Below are positions 1 to 8,384 of a stretch of DNA of 45,571 nucleotides, piece after piece. Where the stretch lies: the NCBI GenBank assembly GCA_934351835.1, contig CAKRJP010000021.1:1-45571 (forward strand), in the 5' to 3' direction. The stretch comes from an uncultured Lachnospiraceae bacterium (GTDB lineage: Bacteria > Bacillota > Clostridia > Lachnospirales > Lachnospiraceae). Position 1 is the stretch's first letter. Each line of letters begins with the position of its first letter. The notes under the pieces are model-generated. The model did no database searches, was not told the DNA's origin, and worked only from the letters and a program-made list of their open reading frames with translations. The translations under genes and the position numbers were made by a program.

Positions 1-290
1 GCACCAGTGATCATGTTCTTAACGTAGTCAGCATGTCCTGGGCAGTCAACGTGTGCATAGTGACGTTTCTCTGTCTCGTACTCAACGTGAGCTGTAGAGA
101 TTGTGATTCCACGCTCTCTCTCTTCTGGAGCCTTATCAATGTTCTCGAAATCTACAGCTGCGTTTCCTGCTACTCTCTCAGAAAGAGTTTTTGTGATTGC
201 TGCTGTAAGAGTTGTTTTACCGTGGTCAACGTGACCAATTGTACCGATATTACAATGCGGTTTTGTTCTTTCAAATTTAGCCTTTGACAT
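1..290 (-). CDS. tuf: Elongation factor Tu, N-terminal part (cut by window edge)
   Basis: EF-Tu delivers aminoacyl-tRNA to the ribosome as a GTP complex. Only the first 96 or so residues of a roughly 400-residue protein are present, because the gene runs off the left edge. The reverse-strand translation starts MSKAKFERTKPH, then shows the G1 loop GHVDHGKTT at residues 19-27, the switch I motif RGITIS, and the G3 motif DCPGHADY before the edge. An AAGGAGG ribosome site precedes the ATG. It is the last visible gene of rpsL-rpsG-fusA-tuf, with a 116-nt gap after fusA and no clear terminator in it, so co-transcription is likely. Identification is very secure; whether a second tuf copy exists cannot be told. 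Confidence 0.97.
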   Translation of the reverse strand, partial: MSKAKFERTKPHCNIGTIGHVDHGKTTLTAAITKTLSERVAGNAAVDFENIDKAPEERERGITISTAHVEYETEKRHYAHVDCPGHADYVKNMITG

Positions 291-406
291 TTTGAATATC
301 CTCCTTAAATTATGCGCCTATATGGCATGTCTAAATATTTTACGTTTATCTGACATATCTCTGATTATATTTCAAATCATGCAGATTTTCAAGCCCTTTA
401 TGGCTA

Positions 407-2524
407 TTAAGCGTTTTTATTGGATAAAACTTTTTCCTGTACAGACTTCGGAACCGGCTCATATTTCTCGAAGAACATTGAGTAGTTTCCACGTCCCTGT
501 GTTCTAGAACGTAAGTCTGTTGAATATCCAAACATTTCTGACAATGGTACGTAACCACGAACGATCTTACCACCGCCAAGGTCATCCATACCTTCGATAC
601 GTCCACGACGTGAGTTGATATCACCGATAACATCTCCCATGTACTCTTCTGGCATAGTAACCTCTACCTTCATGATTGGCTCAAGAAGTACCGGATCAGC
701 CTTCTTCATAGCATCCTTGAATGCAAGAGATCCTGCGATGTGGAATGCCATCTCTGAAGAATCGACTTCATGGTATGAACCATCATAAACGTTAGCTTTA
801 ATACCTACAACCGGGAATCCTCCAAGGATACCAGACTGCATAGCCTCTTCGATACCTTCGCCGACCTTTGGAATATATTCCTTCGGAATAGCTCCACCGA
901 CTACAGTAGACTCGAATTTGAATGTCTCCTCACCGTTAACATCCATTGGCTCAAATTTAACTTTACAGTGACCATACTGTCCACGTCCACCTGACTGTTT
1001 AGCATATTTGCTATCAACGTCAACAGCTTTTGTAAATGCCTCTTTGTATGCAACCTGAGGTGCACCAACGTTAGCCTCTACCTTAAACTCACGTAACAAA
1101 CGGTCAACGATAATCTCAAGATGAAGTTCTCCCATTCCTGCGATGATTGTCTGTCCAGTCTCCTGATCAGTGTGCGCACGGAATGTCGGGTCTTCTTCTG
1201 CAAGTTTTGCAAGGGACTCACCAAGTTTACCCTGTGAAGCCTTTGTCTTAGGCTCGATAGCGAGCTCGATAACCGGCTCTGGGAATTCCATTGACTCCAG
1301 GATTACCGGATGCTGCTCATCACAGATTGTATCACCTGTTGTAGTAAACTTAAATCCGATCGCTGCAGCGATATCTCCGGAATAAACCTTTGAAAGTTCC
1401 TCTCTCTTGTTAGCGTGCATCTGAAGGATACGTCCTACACGCTCTTTTTTGTTCTTAGTAGCATTCAGTACATAAGATCCAGAATTCATTGTACCAGAGT
1501 AAACTCTGAAGTAAGCAAGCTTACCTACGAATGGGTCTGTCATAATCTTAAATGCAAGAGCTGAGAATGGCTCTTCATCTGATGAATGTCTTACTACATC
1601 GTTACCATCTTCATCAACTCCCTGGATTGGTGGAATATCGATAGGTGATGGCATATACTCAAGAATAGCATCCAGGAGTTTCTGTACACCTTTGTTTCTG
1701 TAAGCTGATCCACAGCAAACAGGTACTGCTGTACACTCGCATGTAGCTGTTCTTAAAGCTTTCTTCATATCTTCAACGGATGGCTCTTCACCTTCCAGAT
1801 ACTGCATCATTAAATCATCATCTAAATCACAGATCTTCTCTACCATCTCTGTGTGGTAAAGTTCAGCATCATCAGCCATATCCTCTGGGATATCTACGAT
1901 AGAAATATCATCACCCTTATCATCATTGTAGATGTAAGCTTTCATTTCCATCAGGTCGATGATTCCTTTGAAATCGTCCTCTTTACCGATTGGTAACTGA
2001 AGTACGATCGCGTTCTTTCCAAGTCTTGTTCTGATCTGCTCTACAGCATTGTAGAAGTCTGCACCAAGGATATCCATCTTATTGATGAATGCCATTCTTG
2101 GTACGTTATATGTGTCAGCCTGGCGCCATACGTTTTCTGACTGCGGCTCAACACCACCCTTAGCACAGAATACACCTACAGCTCCATCAAGTACACGGAG
2201 CGAACGCTCTACTTCTACAGTAAAGTCAACGTGTCCTGGAGTATCAATGATATTGATACGGTGCTCTAATGCACCCGGCTTTGGTTTGCAGTTCTCTTCC
2301 AAAGTCCAGTGGCAAGTTGTAGCTGCGGAAGTAATTGTGATACCTCTTTCCTGCTCCTGCTCCATCCAGTCCATGGTAGCAGTACCTTCATGAGTATCAC
2401 CAATCTTGTAATTTACACCAGTATAATACAGGATACGCTCTGTCAATGTTGTCTTACCAGCATCGATATGAGCCATAATACCAATATTTCTGGTTCTCTC
2501 TAATGGATATTCTCTTCCAGCCAT
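407..2524 (-). CDS. fusA: Elongation factor G
   Basis: EF-G is the GTPase that drives ribosomal translocation and, with RRF, ribosome recycling. The 705-residue length fits full-length EF-G. The G1 motif AHIDAGKTT lies at residues 18-26, followed by RGITITSAATT (switch I), DTPGHVDFT (G3) and NKMD (G4). The C-terminal half carries the domain IV/V stretches typical of EF-G (GGRGQYGH, GGFPVVGIKA, SRRGRIEGM). The domain IV sequence and this operon position argue for FusA rather than a TetM-type protection protein. It lies 17 nt downstream of rpsG and upstream of tuf, the standard str operon order. Nothing is truncated. Confidence 0.98.
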   Translation of the reverse strand: MAGREYPLERTRNIGIMAHIDAGKTTLTERILYYTGVNYKIGDTHEGTATMDWMEQEQERGITITSAATTCHWTLEENCKPKPGALEHRINIIDTPGHVDFTVEVERSLRVLDGAVGVFCAKGGVEPQSENVWRQADTYNVPRMAFINKMDILGADFYNAVEQIRTRLGKNAIVLQLPIGKEDDFKGIIDLMEMKAYIYNDDKGDDISIVDIPEDMADDAELYHTEMVEKICDLDDDLMMQYLEGEEPSVEDMKKALRTATCECTAVPVCCGSAYRNKGVQKLLDAILEYMPSPIDIPPIQGVDEDGNDVVRHSSDEEPFSALAFKIMTDPFVGKLAYFRVYSGTMNSGSYVLNATKNKKERVGRILQMHANKREELSKVYSGDIAAAIGFKFTTTGDTICDEQHPVILESMEFPEPVIELAIEPKTKASQGKLGESLAKLAEEDPTFRAHTDQETGQTIIAGMGELHLEIIVDRLLREFKVEANVGAPQVAYKEAFTKAVDVDSKYAKQSGGRGQYGHCKVKFEPMDVNGEETFKFESTVVGGAIPKEYIPKVGEGIEEAMQSGILGGFPVVGIKANVYDGSYHEVDSSEMAFHIAGSLAFKDAMKKADPVLLEPIMKVEVTMPEEYMGDVIGDINSRRGRIEGMDDLGGGKIVRGYVPLSEMFGYSTDLRSRTQGRGNYSMFFEKYEPVPKSVQEKVLSNKNA

Positions 2525-2541
2525 TGTTTCCTCCTAGTAAA

Positions 2542-3012
2542 TTAGAAACGATAGTGAGCAAATGCTTTATTTGCCTCAGCCATCTTATGCATATCTTCTT
2601 TTCTCTTAACAGATGCGCCTGTGTTGTTTGCTGCATCCATAATCTCATTAGCCAATCTTTCCTTCATTGTCTTCTCTCCTCTTGCACGAGAAAATGTTGT
2701 AAGCCAACGAAGTGCCAGAGCCTGTCTTCTGTCAGGTCTAACCTCGATTGGTACCTGATATGTTGCTCCACCGATACGTCTTGCTTTTACCTCAAGTACT
2801 GGCATGATGTTGTTCATAGCCTCTTCAAATACTTCTAGTGCAGGCTTATCAGTTTTTTCTGCAACCTGATCAAATGCGCCATATACAATCTTCTGAGCTA
2901 CACCTTTCTTACCATCAAGCATGATGTTGTTGATAAGCTTTGTAACCACTTTGTTGTTGTATAATGGATCCGCTAATACGTCTCTCTTCTGAGTATGTCC
3001 TTTACGTGGCAC
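2542..3012 (-). CDS. rpsG: 30S ribosomal protein S7
   Basis: S7 binds the 3' domain of 16S rRNA and nucleates assembly of the small-subunit head. The reading frame is open further upstream, but S7 proteins begin (M/V)PRKGHTQKRDV. That point coincides with a GTG codon preceded by an AAGGAGG site, so I place a GTG start at 3012, giving 156 residues, the family's usual length. Recognisable segments are the N-terminal PRKG motif, NNIMLDGKKG, GGATYQVPIEV and the basic RRQALALRWL helix. It is second in the str operon after rpsL. The upstream in-frame extension to 3168 is an artefact of the open frame. Confidence 0.97.
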   Translation of the reverse strand: MPRKGHTQKRDVLADPLYNNKVVTKLINNIMLDGKKGVAQKIVYGAFDQVAEKTDKPALEVFEEAMNNIMPVLEVKARRIGGATYQVPIEVRPDRRQALALRWLTTFSRARGEKTMKERLANEIMDAANNTGASVKRKEDMHKMAEANKAFAHYRF

Positions 3013-3209
3013 GGTCCTTCCCTCCTTAAACATATTTGTACATATTGTACAGATTAATTCATAGGTACTCACATGTGTCTTTCTAATGATACAGTGTATT
3101 GCTACGGGCAGGAGGTGGCTTATTTGTTCCTCCTCTTGCCTGGGCATACATAAATATATACCTTGCAACTTACTTAATCATAGTTCTGTTTGTGACTACA
3201 ATTGGTTTC

Positions 3210-3632
3210 TTATTTCTTTGCGTCTTTTGGTCTCTTAGCACCGTATTTAGAACGTGCCTGTCTTCTCTTGGCAACACCTGCTGTATCAAGTGTTCCTCTA
3301 ACGATATGATATCTTGTACCTGGAAGGTCTTTTACTCTTCCTCCACGGATAAGTACAACACTATGCTCCTGAAGGTTGTGTCCCTCTCCTGGAATGTAGC
3401 TTGTTACTTCGATACCGTTAGAAAGACGTACTCTGGCGATCTTTCTAAGTGCTGAGTTAGGCTTCTTAGGTGTAGCTGTCTTAACTGCTGTACAAACACC
3501 TCTCTTCTGTGGTGCAGATACATCAGTACTCTTCTTCTTTAAAGAGTTGTAACCTTTCTGAAGCGCTGGAGCTGTAGACTTCTTTACAGATGTCTGACGT
3601 CCTTTCTTAACTAACTGGTTAAATGTTGGCAT
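3210..3632 (-). CDS. rpsL: 30S ribosomal protein S12
   Basis: S12 sits at the decoding centre and controls translational accuracy. The 140-residue protein has the invariant N-terminus MPTFNQLV, the PKKPNSALRK loop and the RGGRVKDLPG loop. Substitutions in these two loops cause streptomycin resistance in many bacteria; both look wild type here, with lysines present in the first loop. The ATG is preceded by a GGAGGTGAAAG ribosome site. It is the first gene of the str operon and has a strong promoter about 115 nt upstream. The gap to rpsG is 197 nt, rather wide, and contains nothing I recognise. Confidence 0.98.
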   Translation of the reverse strand: MPTFNQLVKKGRQTSVKKSTAPALQKGYNSLKKKSTDVSAPQKRGVCTAVKTATPKKPNSALRKIARVRLSNGIEVTSYIPGEGHNLQEHSVVLIRGGRVKDLPGTRYHIVRGTLDTAGVAKRRQARSKYGAKRPKDAKK

Positions 3633-3747
3633 TCTCTTTCACCTCCTACGATTATAATAAGTTGCTTACCATCAATTAATAAATTGACCATCTGCGCGCA
3701 TTCTAAAAATGCACAAAAATATAATGCATTCCTATGCACGCTAGATT

Positions 3748-3776
3748 ATAGTATTACGAATCCCGAAGCTTGTCAA
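3748..3776 (-). promoter_or_regulatory. Promoter of the rpsL-rpsG-fusA-tuf operon
   Basis: Reading the minus strand, TTGACA (3776-3771) is followed by a 17-bp spacer and TACTAT (3753-3748); an overlapping TATAAT lies three bases further on. This is a near-consensus housekeeping (sigma-A type) promoter aimed at rpsL, leaving a leader of roughly 105-110 nt. It lies just beyond the terminator of the upstream M24 peptidase gene, so the str operon looks like an independent unit. Confidence 0.8.
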
Positions 3777-3787
3777 GGGATTTTACC

Positions 3788-3826
3788 AAAAAAATCAGCC
3801 GGAAATCTAATATTCCCGGCCGATTT
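3788..3826 (-). terminator. Rho-independent terminator after the M24 peptidase gene
   Basis: On the minus strand an AAATCGGCCGGGAA arm pairs with TTTCCGGCTGATTT across a short loop, and the 3' arm runs into a T-rich tail. It begins about 20 nt past the stop codon of the peptidase gene and separates it from the str operon promoter. Confidence 0.85.
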
Positions 3827-3845
3827 CGTATGTAATTTACTTTTC

Positions 3846-4931
3846 TTACTCTTCTGGTACTACGATCAGATCTTTTGTAAAGTGGTTCAGTACTTCGCAT
3901 CCATCCTCTGTAATGATTACAAGGTCTTCGATACGAACTCCGATTCCTTCTTCAGCAAGATAGATACCCGGCTCTACTGAGAAACACTGTCCTACCTGGA
4001 TGATGTCCTCATTTACTGAAGATACATCACCGAACTCATGATCTTCCAGTCCGATAGAATGTCCGGTTCTGTGTGTGAAGTATTTTCCGTATCCTTTTTC
4101 CTCGATGTAATTTCTTGCAGCGAGGTCTACATCACACATTCTGTTACCTGGTTTTGCAGCTTCGATACCACGTCTGTTAGCTTCTACTACGATATCATAG
4201 ATTTCTCTTGCGCGGTCTGAAACTTCACCGATAAATACAGTTCTTGTCATATCTGATGCATAGTTATCTTTAAATCCACCGATATCAAGGATTACACAGT
4301 CTCCACGTTTACCCTTAGAATCATCTGTTACGTGATGTGGATCTGCAGCTCCCTTAGCATATGCTGTAATAGGATCGAAAGATACATCTTCGCATCCGTG
4401 TTTTTTATACAGATCACGACAGATCTGGTTCAGTTCTTTCTCTGTATATCCCTTAGCAACATATGGAATCAGTTCTTCCATAACCTCATCATTGATCAGT
4501 GAAGATTTTCTCATAAGCTCCTGCTCACCTTCGTCTTTTACCATACGAATGTAGTCAACGATCGGAGAACCATTCACAAACTTACTTCCTCCACCTAACT
4601 CCTGAAGACGGATCAGGAATCTTGCAGGCCATGTCTTGTCGATACCCATAACCTTGTCTTTCTCTACATACTGGCTTAAAATCTCAACTCCGTCCTGGAT
4701 GTCGTTATACCATACGAGATCTACCCCAAGATCTTTCTCCTGTGGGAACAGTTCGTTGATCACCAGTTTGTGATTACCGTTTACATTCAGGTATAATGCA
4801 AGCAGTCTTTCTCCCGGAATGATCCATTTTCCTGTCAGATAGAAGATAGCTACCGGATCAGAAATGATCATCTGTGGAATCTCATGTTCCTCCATTGATT
4901 TTAATACTCTTGATACTTTGTTTTGGTCCAT
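3846..4931 (-). CDS. M24-family Xaa-Pro aminopeptidase/dipeptidase
   Basis: A dinuclear-metal peptidase that removes N-terminal residues ahead of proline, probably cytoplasmic because no signal peptide is seen. All five metal ligands of the pita-bread fold are visible: D216 and D227 (LDIGGF...SDMTRT), H291 (THRTGHSIG), E320 (SVEPGIY) and E335 (VRIED). The N-terminal ~130 residues match the creatinase-like domain of PepP/PepQ proteins. The length of 361 residues is typical. It has its own promoter and terminator, so it is a single-gene unit between the iron cluster and the str operon. Whether it acts on dipeptides (PepQ) or longer peptides (PepP) cannot be decided from sequence, so I give no symbol. 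Confidence 0.93.
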   Translation of the reverse strand: MDQNKVSRVLKSMEEHEIPQMIISDPVAIFYLTGKWIIPGERLLALYLNVNGNHKLVINELFPQEKDLGVDLVWYNDIQDGVEILSQYVEKDKVMGIDKTWPARFLIRLQELGGGSKFVNGSPIVDYIRMVKDEGEQELMRKSSLINDEVMEELIPYVAKGYTEKELNQICRDLYKKHGCEDVSFDPITAYAKGAADPHHVTDDSKGKRGDCVILDIGGFKDNYASDMTRTVFIGEVSDRAREIYDIVVEANRRGIEAAKPGNRMCDVDLAARNYIEEKGYGKYFTHRTGHSIGLEDHEFGDVSSVNEDIIQVGQCFSVEPGIYLAEEGIGVRIEDLVIITEDGCEVLNHFTKDLIVVPEE

Positions 4932-4967
4932 AATATTTCCCAGCCTTTCATTATATTAGATAATCAA

Positions 4968-4996
4968 ATTATAGTATTCTGACAAAAAAAAGTCAA
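4968..4996 (-). promoter_or_regulatory. Promoter of the M24 peptidase gene
   Basis: On the minus strand TTGACT (4996-4991), a 17-bp spacer and TATAAT (4973-4968) form a near-consensus sigma-A promoter, with the peptidase start codon about 37 nt downstream of the -10 box. Confidence 0.8.
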
Positions 4997-5001
4997 TTCA
5001 T

Positions 5002-5181
5002 TTACCCTTTCTTAATAAAATCTTCCTTCGGTCCCGAGCAGTGTTCTTTGCAACCGATACAGTTACCGTTGCACCCTTTCCCAACCTGGCCGGTGTCTCC
5101 GCCATCCTGACCAATACTCTTCAATGACAGATACGCTACCAACGCTACCAATAATACAACTCCTAAAATTACCAGTTTCAT
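5002..5181 (-). CDS. Tiny Cys-rich single-pass membrane protein
   Basis: A 59-residue protein of unknown function. Residues 1-20 form one hydrophobic segment (KLVILGVVLLVALVAYLSL). The short soluble tail carries four cysteines spaced CxxxCxxCxxxC (around CNGNCIGCKEHC), a layout able to bind metal or a cluster. Two in-frame ATGs occur six bases apart; the AAGG ribosome site sits about 7 nt from the second and only 1 nt from the first, so I start at 5181. It follows the iron cluster but lies beyond a terminator-like hairpin, so it may be a separate unit. I infer a metal-related role from the cysteines and neighbours only. Confidence 0.7.
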   Translation of the reverse strand: MKLVILGVVLLVALVAYLSLKSIGQDGGDTGQVGKGCNGNCIGCKEHCSGPKEDFIKKG

Positions 5182-5217
5182 ATTCATGCCTTCTTTCTAC
5201 CCTTTTTGTTCCTATAT

Positions 5218-5250
5218 AATAGCAAAATCGGCGGCAAAAAGCCACCGATT
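5218..5250 (-). terminator. Terminator at the end of the feo cluster
   Basis: Minus-strand AATCGGTGGC pairs with GCCGCCGATT around a TTTTT loop and is followed by TTTTGCTATT. It lies about 30 nt after the stop codon of the HMA-domain gene and probably ends the feo transcript. Confidence 0.75.
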
Positions 5251-5280
5251 CTACTAGATTTACACAAGTATTACTATATT

Positions 5281-5643
5281 TCAGGAAATACTTAAAACTT
5301 CATATCCTGCATTTTTCACTACATTTTTCAGATCAGTCTCATCGATTTCTCTGTCATAAGAAACTTCTGCGCTGTTGCTCTTTAAGTCAACTTTCGCAAC
5401 TACGCCATCCACACTGTTCAGAGCATTTGTCACTGCATTTACGCAGTGCTCACATGTCATTCCGGAAATCTTTAATGTCTTTCTTCCGATAACCGGTCCG
5501 TCTAAATATTTAGTCTTGGATTTCTTTGTGTTGCCGGAGCCGCCTCCGCAGCACGCTCCCTCACCCTTAAAATGTTTGATAGAACCTTTTAATGCAAATC
5601 CAAGCAAAATTACTACTATAATTATTACAATAATGTCTGTCAT
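5281..5643 (-). CDS. Membrane-anchored heavy-metal-associated (HMA) domain protein
   Basis: The 120-residue protein has three parts. Residues 2-20 are an N-terminal transmembrane segment. A linker contains ACCGGGSG, a possible second metal site. Residues ~55-120 are an HMA fold with the GMTCEHC motif that binds soft metals through CxxC. HMA domains usually belong to copper chaperones or P-type ATPases; no ATPase is nearby. Here the domain is tethered to the membrane next to FeoB genes, so it may handle metal at the membrane or sense thiol state, but the metal is unknown. RBS GAGGAAATTATT precedes the ATG. It is the last gene of the presumed feo transcript. Confidence 0.85.
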   Translation of the reverse strand: MTDIIVIIIVVILLGFALKGSIKHFKGEGACCGGGSGNTKKSKTKYLDGPVIGRKTLKISGMTCEHCVNAVTNALNSVDGVVAKVDLKSNSAEVSYDREIDETDLKNVVKNAGYEVLSIS

Positions 5644-5686
5644 AATAATTTCCTCTTTTTATATCATTTATTTCCAATAACTGTTG

Positions 5687-5824
5687 TTATTTGTTTTCTT
5701 CGTTATTCTTTCTTTCCTGTCTTCCCTTGATCCAGAGATAAATCTGGTAAATGGAAGCGCCTACAATATATATTAATAGAAATGCTCCGAATGCATAAAA
5801 CATAGAGCCTGTTGAATTGCCCAT
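5687..5824 (-). CDS. 45-aa single-pass membrane peptide in the feo operon
   Basis: A short reading frame starting MGNSTGSMFYAFGAFLL. It has one hydrophobic helix at about residues 8-31 and a highly charged tail ending RKNNEENK. A GGAAGG ribosome site lies about 10 nt before the ATG. It sits 15 nt after the 57-aa Cys-rich gene and 43 nt before the HMA gene, all on the same strand, which supports it being real and co-transcribed. It has no cysteine, unlike its neighbours. I do not recognise the family; a helper subunit for FeoB or the HMA protein is only a guess from position. Confidence 0.6.
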   Translation of the reverse strand: MGNSTGSMFYAFGAFLLIYIVGASIYQIYLWIKGRQERKNNEENK

Positions 5825-5839
5825 TTCATTGCCGCCTTC

Positions 5840-6013
5840 CTATTTTTCAAAAGTATTCATGCCACAGGAACTACATCCGCCGCCGCAACCGCTGCATCCA
5901 CTACAGCCTCCACAACCGGTATGTTTCCCTTCTTTCCAGTTTTTCACAATTCTGCGGACTAAAAAAATACAGTACGCCGCTACCAGTGTCAGTATCACAA
6001 TATTTGCTATCAT
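5840..6013 (-). CDS. FeoB-associated Cys-rich membrane protein
   Basis: A 57-residue protein: one N-terminal transmembrane helix (residues 2-19, ANIVILTLVAAYCIFLV), a basic stretch RRIVKNWKEGK, then eight cysteines in about 18 residues arranged as repeated CxxC (start CGGCSGCSGCGGGC). This matches the small FeoB-associated Cys-rich proteins often found beside feoB in Firmicutes, thought to help ferrous iron transfer, although their mechanism is not established. It lies 135 nt after feoB across a hairpin and 15 nt before the 45-aa peptide. The short length, TM and Cys cluster make the family call fairly secure. Confidence 0.85.
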   Translation of the reverse strand: MIANIVILTLVAAYCIFLVRRIVKNWKEGKHTGCGGCSGCSGCGGGCSSCGMNTFEK

Positions 6014-6097
6014 AAACCTTCACCTTTCCTTTTCTAACAATCTCTGTTTAACAGCTTTTCAAAATGCTGTATATTTGGCATTTATATTAATTACAGT

Positions 6098-6132
6098 GGA
6101 AAGCCAGATACATTTAAAGCATCCGGCTTTCC
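6098..6132 (-). other. Hairpin between feoB and the small Cys-rich genes
   Basis: Minus-strand GGAAAGCC pairs with GGCTTTCC, with additional GAT/ATC pairs inside. There is no clear T-run after it, so it is more likely an RNA-processing or stability element, or a weak attenuator, than a full terminator. Confidence 0.5.
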
Positions 6133-6148
6133 TATATTTTACATATGA

Positions 6149-8332
6149 TTATGCATTCTGTACAGAACGTTTTGAGTAAACTTTCTGATTTTTATACGGA
6201 TCCGGTCTGAACAGCATGAATAAGATTCCGATCAGGAAGATAAATCCTACAACTGTTCCTACGCCAAATGCTCCACCTGTTAAGAATGAACCAATCTGGT
6301 ATACTGTCAGGCACACAACGTATGCAAATACATTCTGGAAGATAATCGCAAACCAGAACCATTTTCTTGACTGCATCTGCTGAGCCATTGTTGCAATAGC
6401 TGCAAGGCAAGGAGAATCAAGTAAGTTGAACATCAGGAATGAAAATGCTGCCAATGAAGTTGGGAACCAACTTGCAACACCCTGTGCTACATTTACCGCA
6501 TCCTCTGTATCTCCTGATACATTTGCAAGTACACCCATGGTTGATACGATAGCCTCTTTTGCAGTAAATCCTGAGATGGAAGCTGCAACCGGCTGCCACT
6601 CGCCAAATCCAAGTGGTGCAAATAATGGTGCGATAAATCCACCAAGCATAGCCATAAGGCTGTCTGCGCTATCTTCTACTAATCCAAAGCTTCCGTCTAC
6701 AAATCCAAATCCACCAAGGAACCACATTATTACGCATGCGAGGAACAGAATTGTTCCGGCTTTGATAATGAAGCCTTTCAGTCTCTCCCATACGTGAAGG
6801 AGAACTGTCTTAGCCTGTGGAATATGATACTGTGGAAGCTCCATTACGAACGGAGCAGGTTTTCCTGAGAATGGTTTCGTCTTCTTCAGGATGATTGCTG
6901 CAACAAGTACAGCTGCGATTCCGATGAAGTACATCAGTGGCGCAATAAATGAACTCTCCTGATATCCCATTGTCTCACCTGCGATCACACCACCCATAAG
7001 AGCGATAACCGGCAACTTAGCACCACAAGGGATAAAAGTTGCTGTCATAATTGTAAGACGTCTGTCATTGTCCTGCTCAATTGTCTTAGAAGCCATGATT
7101 CCAGGGATTCCACAACCAGATGAAATCAATAACGGAATAAAGCTCTTTCCTGACAGTCCGAAGTGTCTGAATACACGGTCCATAACGAATGCGATACGCA
7201 CCATGTATCCGCAGTCCTCAAGGATTGATAAGAACAGGAATAAGATTGCCATCTGTGGAACGAAACCAAGAACGGCACCAAGACCACCGATGATACCGTC
7301 AACTACAAGTCCGCTGATCAGGTCGCTTGCGCCTGCGCTTGCAAGGAAGTTTCCTACGACATCCTGAATTGCACCAACAAATGTATCATTTGTCCAGTCT
7401 GTTACAAATGAACCGACTGTTGTTACTGAGATATAATATACAATCCACATTACTGCGATGAAGATCGGAATACCCAGAATACGGTTTGTTACGATCCGGT
7501 CGATCTTATCTGATGTTGTAAGTTTATCTTTTGCTTTCTGAACTGCAGTTCCTACGATTTTCTGGATGTATTTGTAACGTTCATCTGTTACGATGCTCTC
7601 CATATCATCATCATGTTTCTTTTCTAATGCATTTCTGTGCTCTTTTACTACAGACATTGCATCAGCAGAAAGCTTTACACTTTCAACTACTTTGCTGTCA
7701 TTCTCTAAGAATTTAACAGCATACCATCTCTTCTTGTCAGCAGAGATTGAATCCGGCAGTACGTTCATTACGTCTGCAACTGCTCCCTCTAAATCTTTTG
7801 CAAAAATTTCTCCGGGAAGTTTTACTTCATCCTTCTTTGCAACTTTTACTGCCTCATCGATCAACTCTGTAAGACCTGTCTGTTTCAGGGCAGATGTCTT
7901 GATGATCGGGCATCCAAGAACCATAGAAAGACGCTCTACGTCGATTTTGATTCCTCTTTTTTCCAGAAGATCTGACATGTTCAGTGCGATAACAACCGGA
8001 ACACCCGTCTCGATCAACTGTGTTGTCAGATAAAGGTTACGTTCAATATTTGTTGCATCCACAAGGTCAATGATAACATCTGGATTCTCATTTAAAACGT
8101 AATCACGGCTGACAACCTCCTCCAGTGTATATGGAGAAAGCGAGTAAATACCAGGAAGATCAGTAACTGTCACGTCCTCTCCCTTATACTTTTTGCTTTT
8201 AACTTTTCCCTCTTTTTTCTCTACCGTAACCCCCGGCCAGTTACCAACATACTGGTTGGCTCCCGTCAGTGCATTGAACATGGTAGTCTTACCACAGTTC
8301 GGGTTACCGGCAAGTGCAATTGTAATTGCCAT
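6149..8332 (-). CDS. feoB: Ferrous iron transporter FeoB
   Basis: FeoB is the membrane permease for Fe(II), gated by an N-terminal G domain. The 727-residue protein opens with G1 GNPNCGKTT (residues 9-17), then the G3-type DLPGIYSL, the G4 NMSD and the TSALK G5 region. After a helical linker, residues ~280 on form the membrane part with the two conserved gate motifs containing SGCGIPGIMASK and IPCGAKLPVIALM. The C-terminus is short and hydrophobic with no fused FeoC. A strong AAGGAGG site precedes the ATG. It follows two feoA genes in the same direction and likely shares their Fur-type control. Confidence 0.97.
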   Translation of the reverse strand: MAITIALAGNPNCGKTTMFNALTGANQYVGNWPGVTVEKKEGKVKSKKYKGEDVTVTDLPGIYSLSPYTLEEVVSRDYVLNENPDVIIDLVDATNIERNLYLTTQLIETGVPVVIALNMSDLLEKRGIKIDVERLSMVLGCPIIKTSALKQTGLTELIDEAVKVAKKDEVKLPGEIFAKDLEGAVADVMNVLPDSISADKKRWYAVKFLENDSKVVESVKLSADAMSVVKEHRNALEKKHDDDMESIVTDERYKYIQKIVGTAVQKAKDKLTTSDKIDRIVTNRILGIPIFIAVMWIVYYISVTTVGSFVTDWTNDTFVGAIQDVVGNFLASAGASDLISGLVVDGIIGGLGAVLGFVPQMAILFLFLSILEDCGYMVRIAFVMDRVFRHFGLSGKSFIPLLISSGCGIPGIMASKTIEQDNDRRLTIMTATFIPCGAKLPVIALMGGVIAGETMGYQESSFIAPLMYFIGIAAVLVAAIILKKTKPFSGKPAPFVMELPQYHIPQAKTVLLHVWERLKGFIIKAGTILFLACVIMWFLGGFGFVDGSFGLVEDSADSLMAMLGGFIAPLFAPLGFGEWQPVAASISGFTAKEAIVSTMGVLANVSGDTEDAVNVAQGVASWFPTSLAAFSFLMFNLLDSPCLAAIATMAQQMQSRKWFWFAIIFQNVFAYVVCLTVYQIGSFLTGGAFGVGTVVGFIFLIGILFMLFRPDPYKNQKVYSKRSVQNA

Positions 8333-8384
8333 TCCTTTTACCTCCTTGTAGTTTATCAGATTAGCTGGTTATGCGTATTAAAGA

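Noticed and set aside
3013..3168. Upstream extension of the S7 reading frame
   Set aside because: S7 starts at (M/V)PRKG; the GTG there has an AAGGAGG site.
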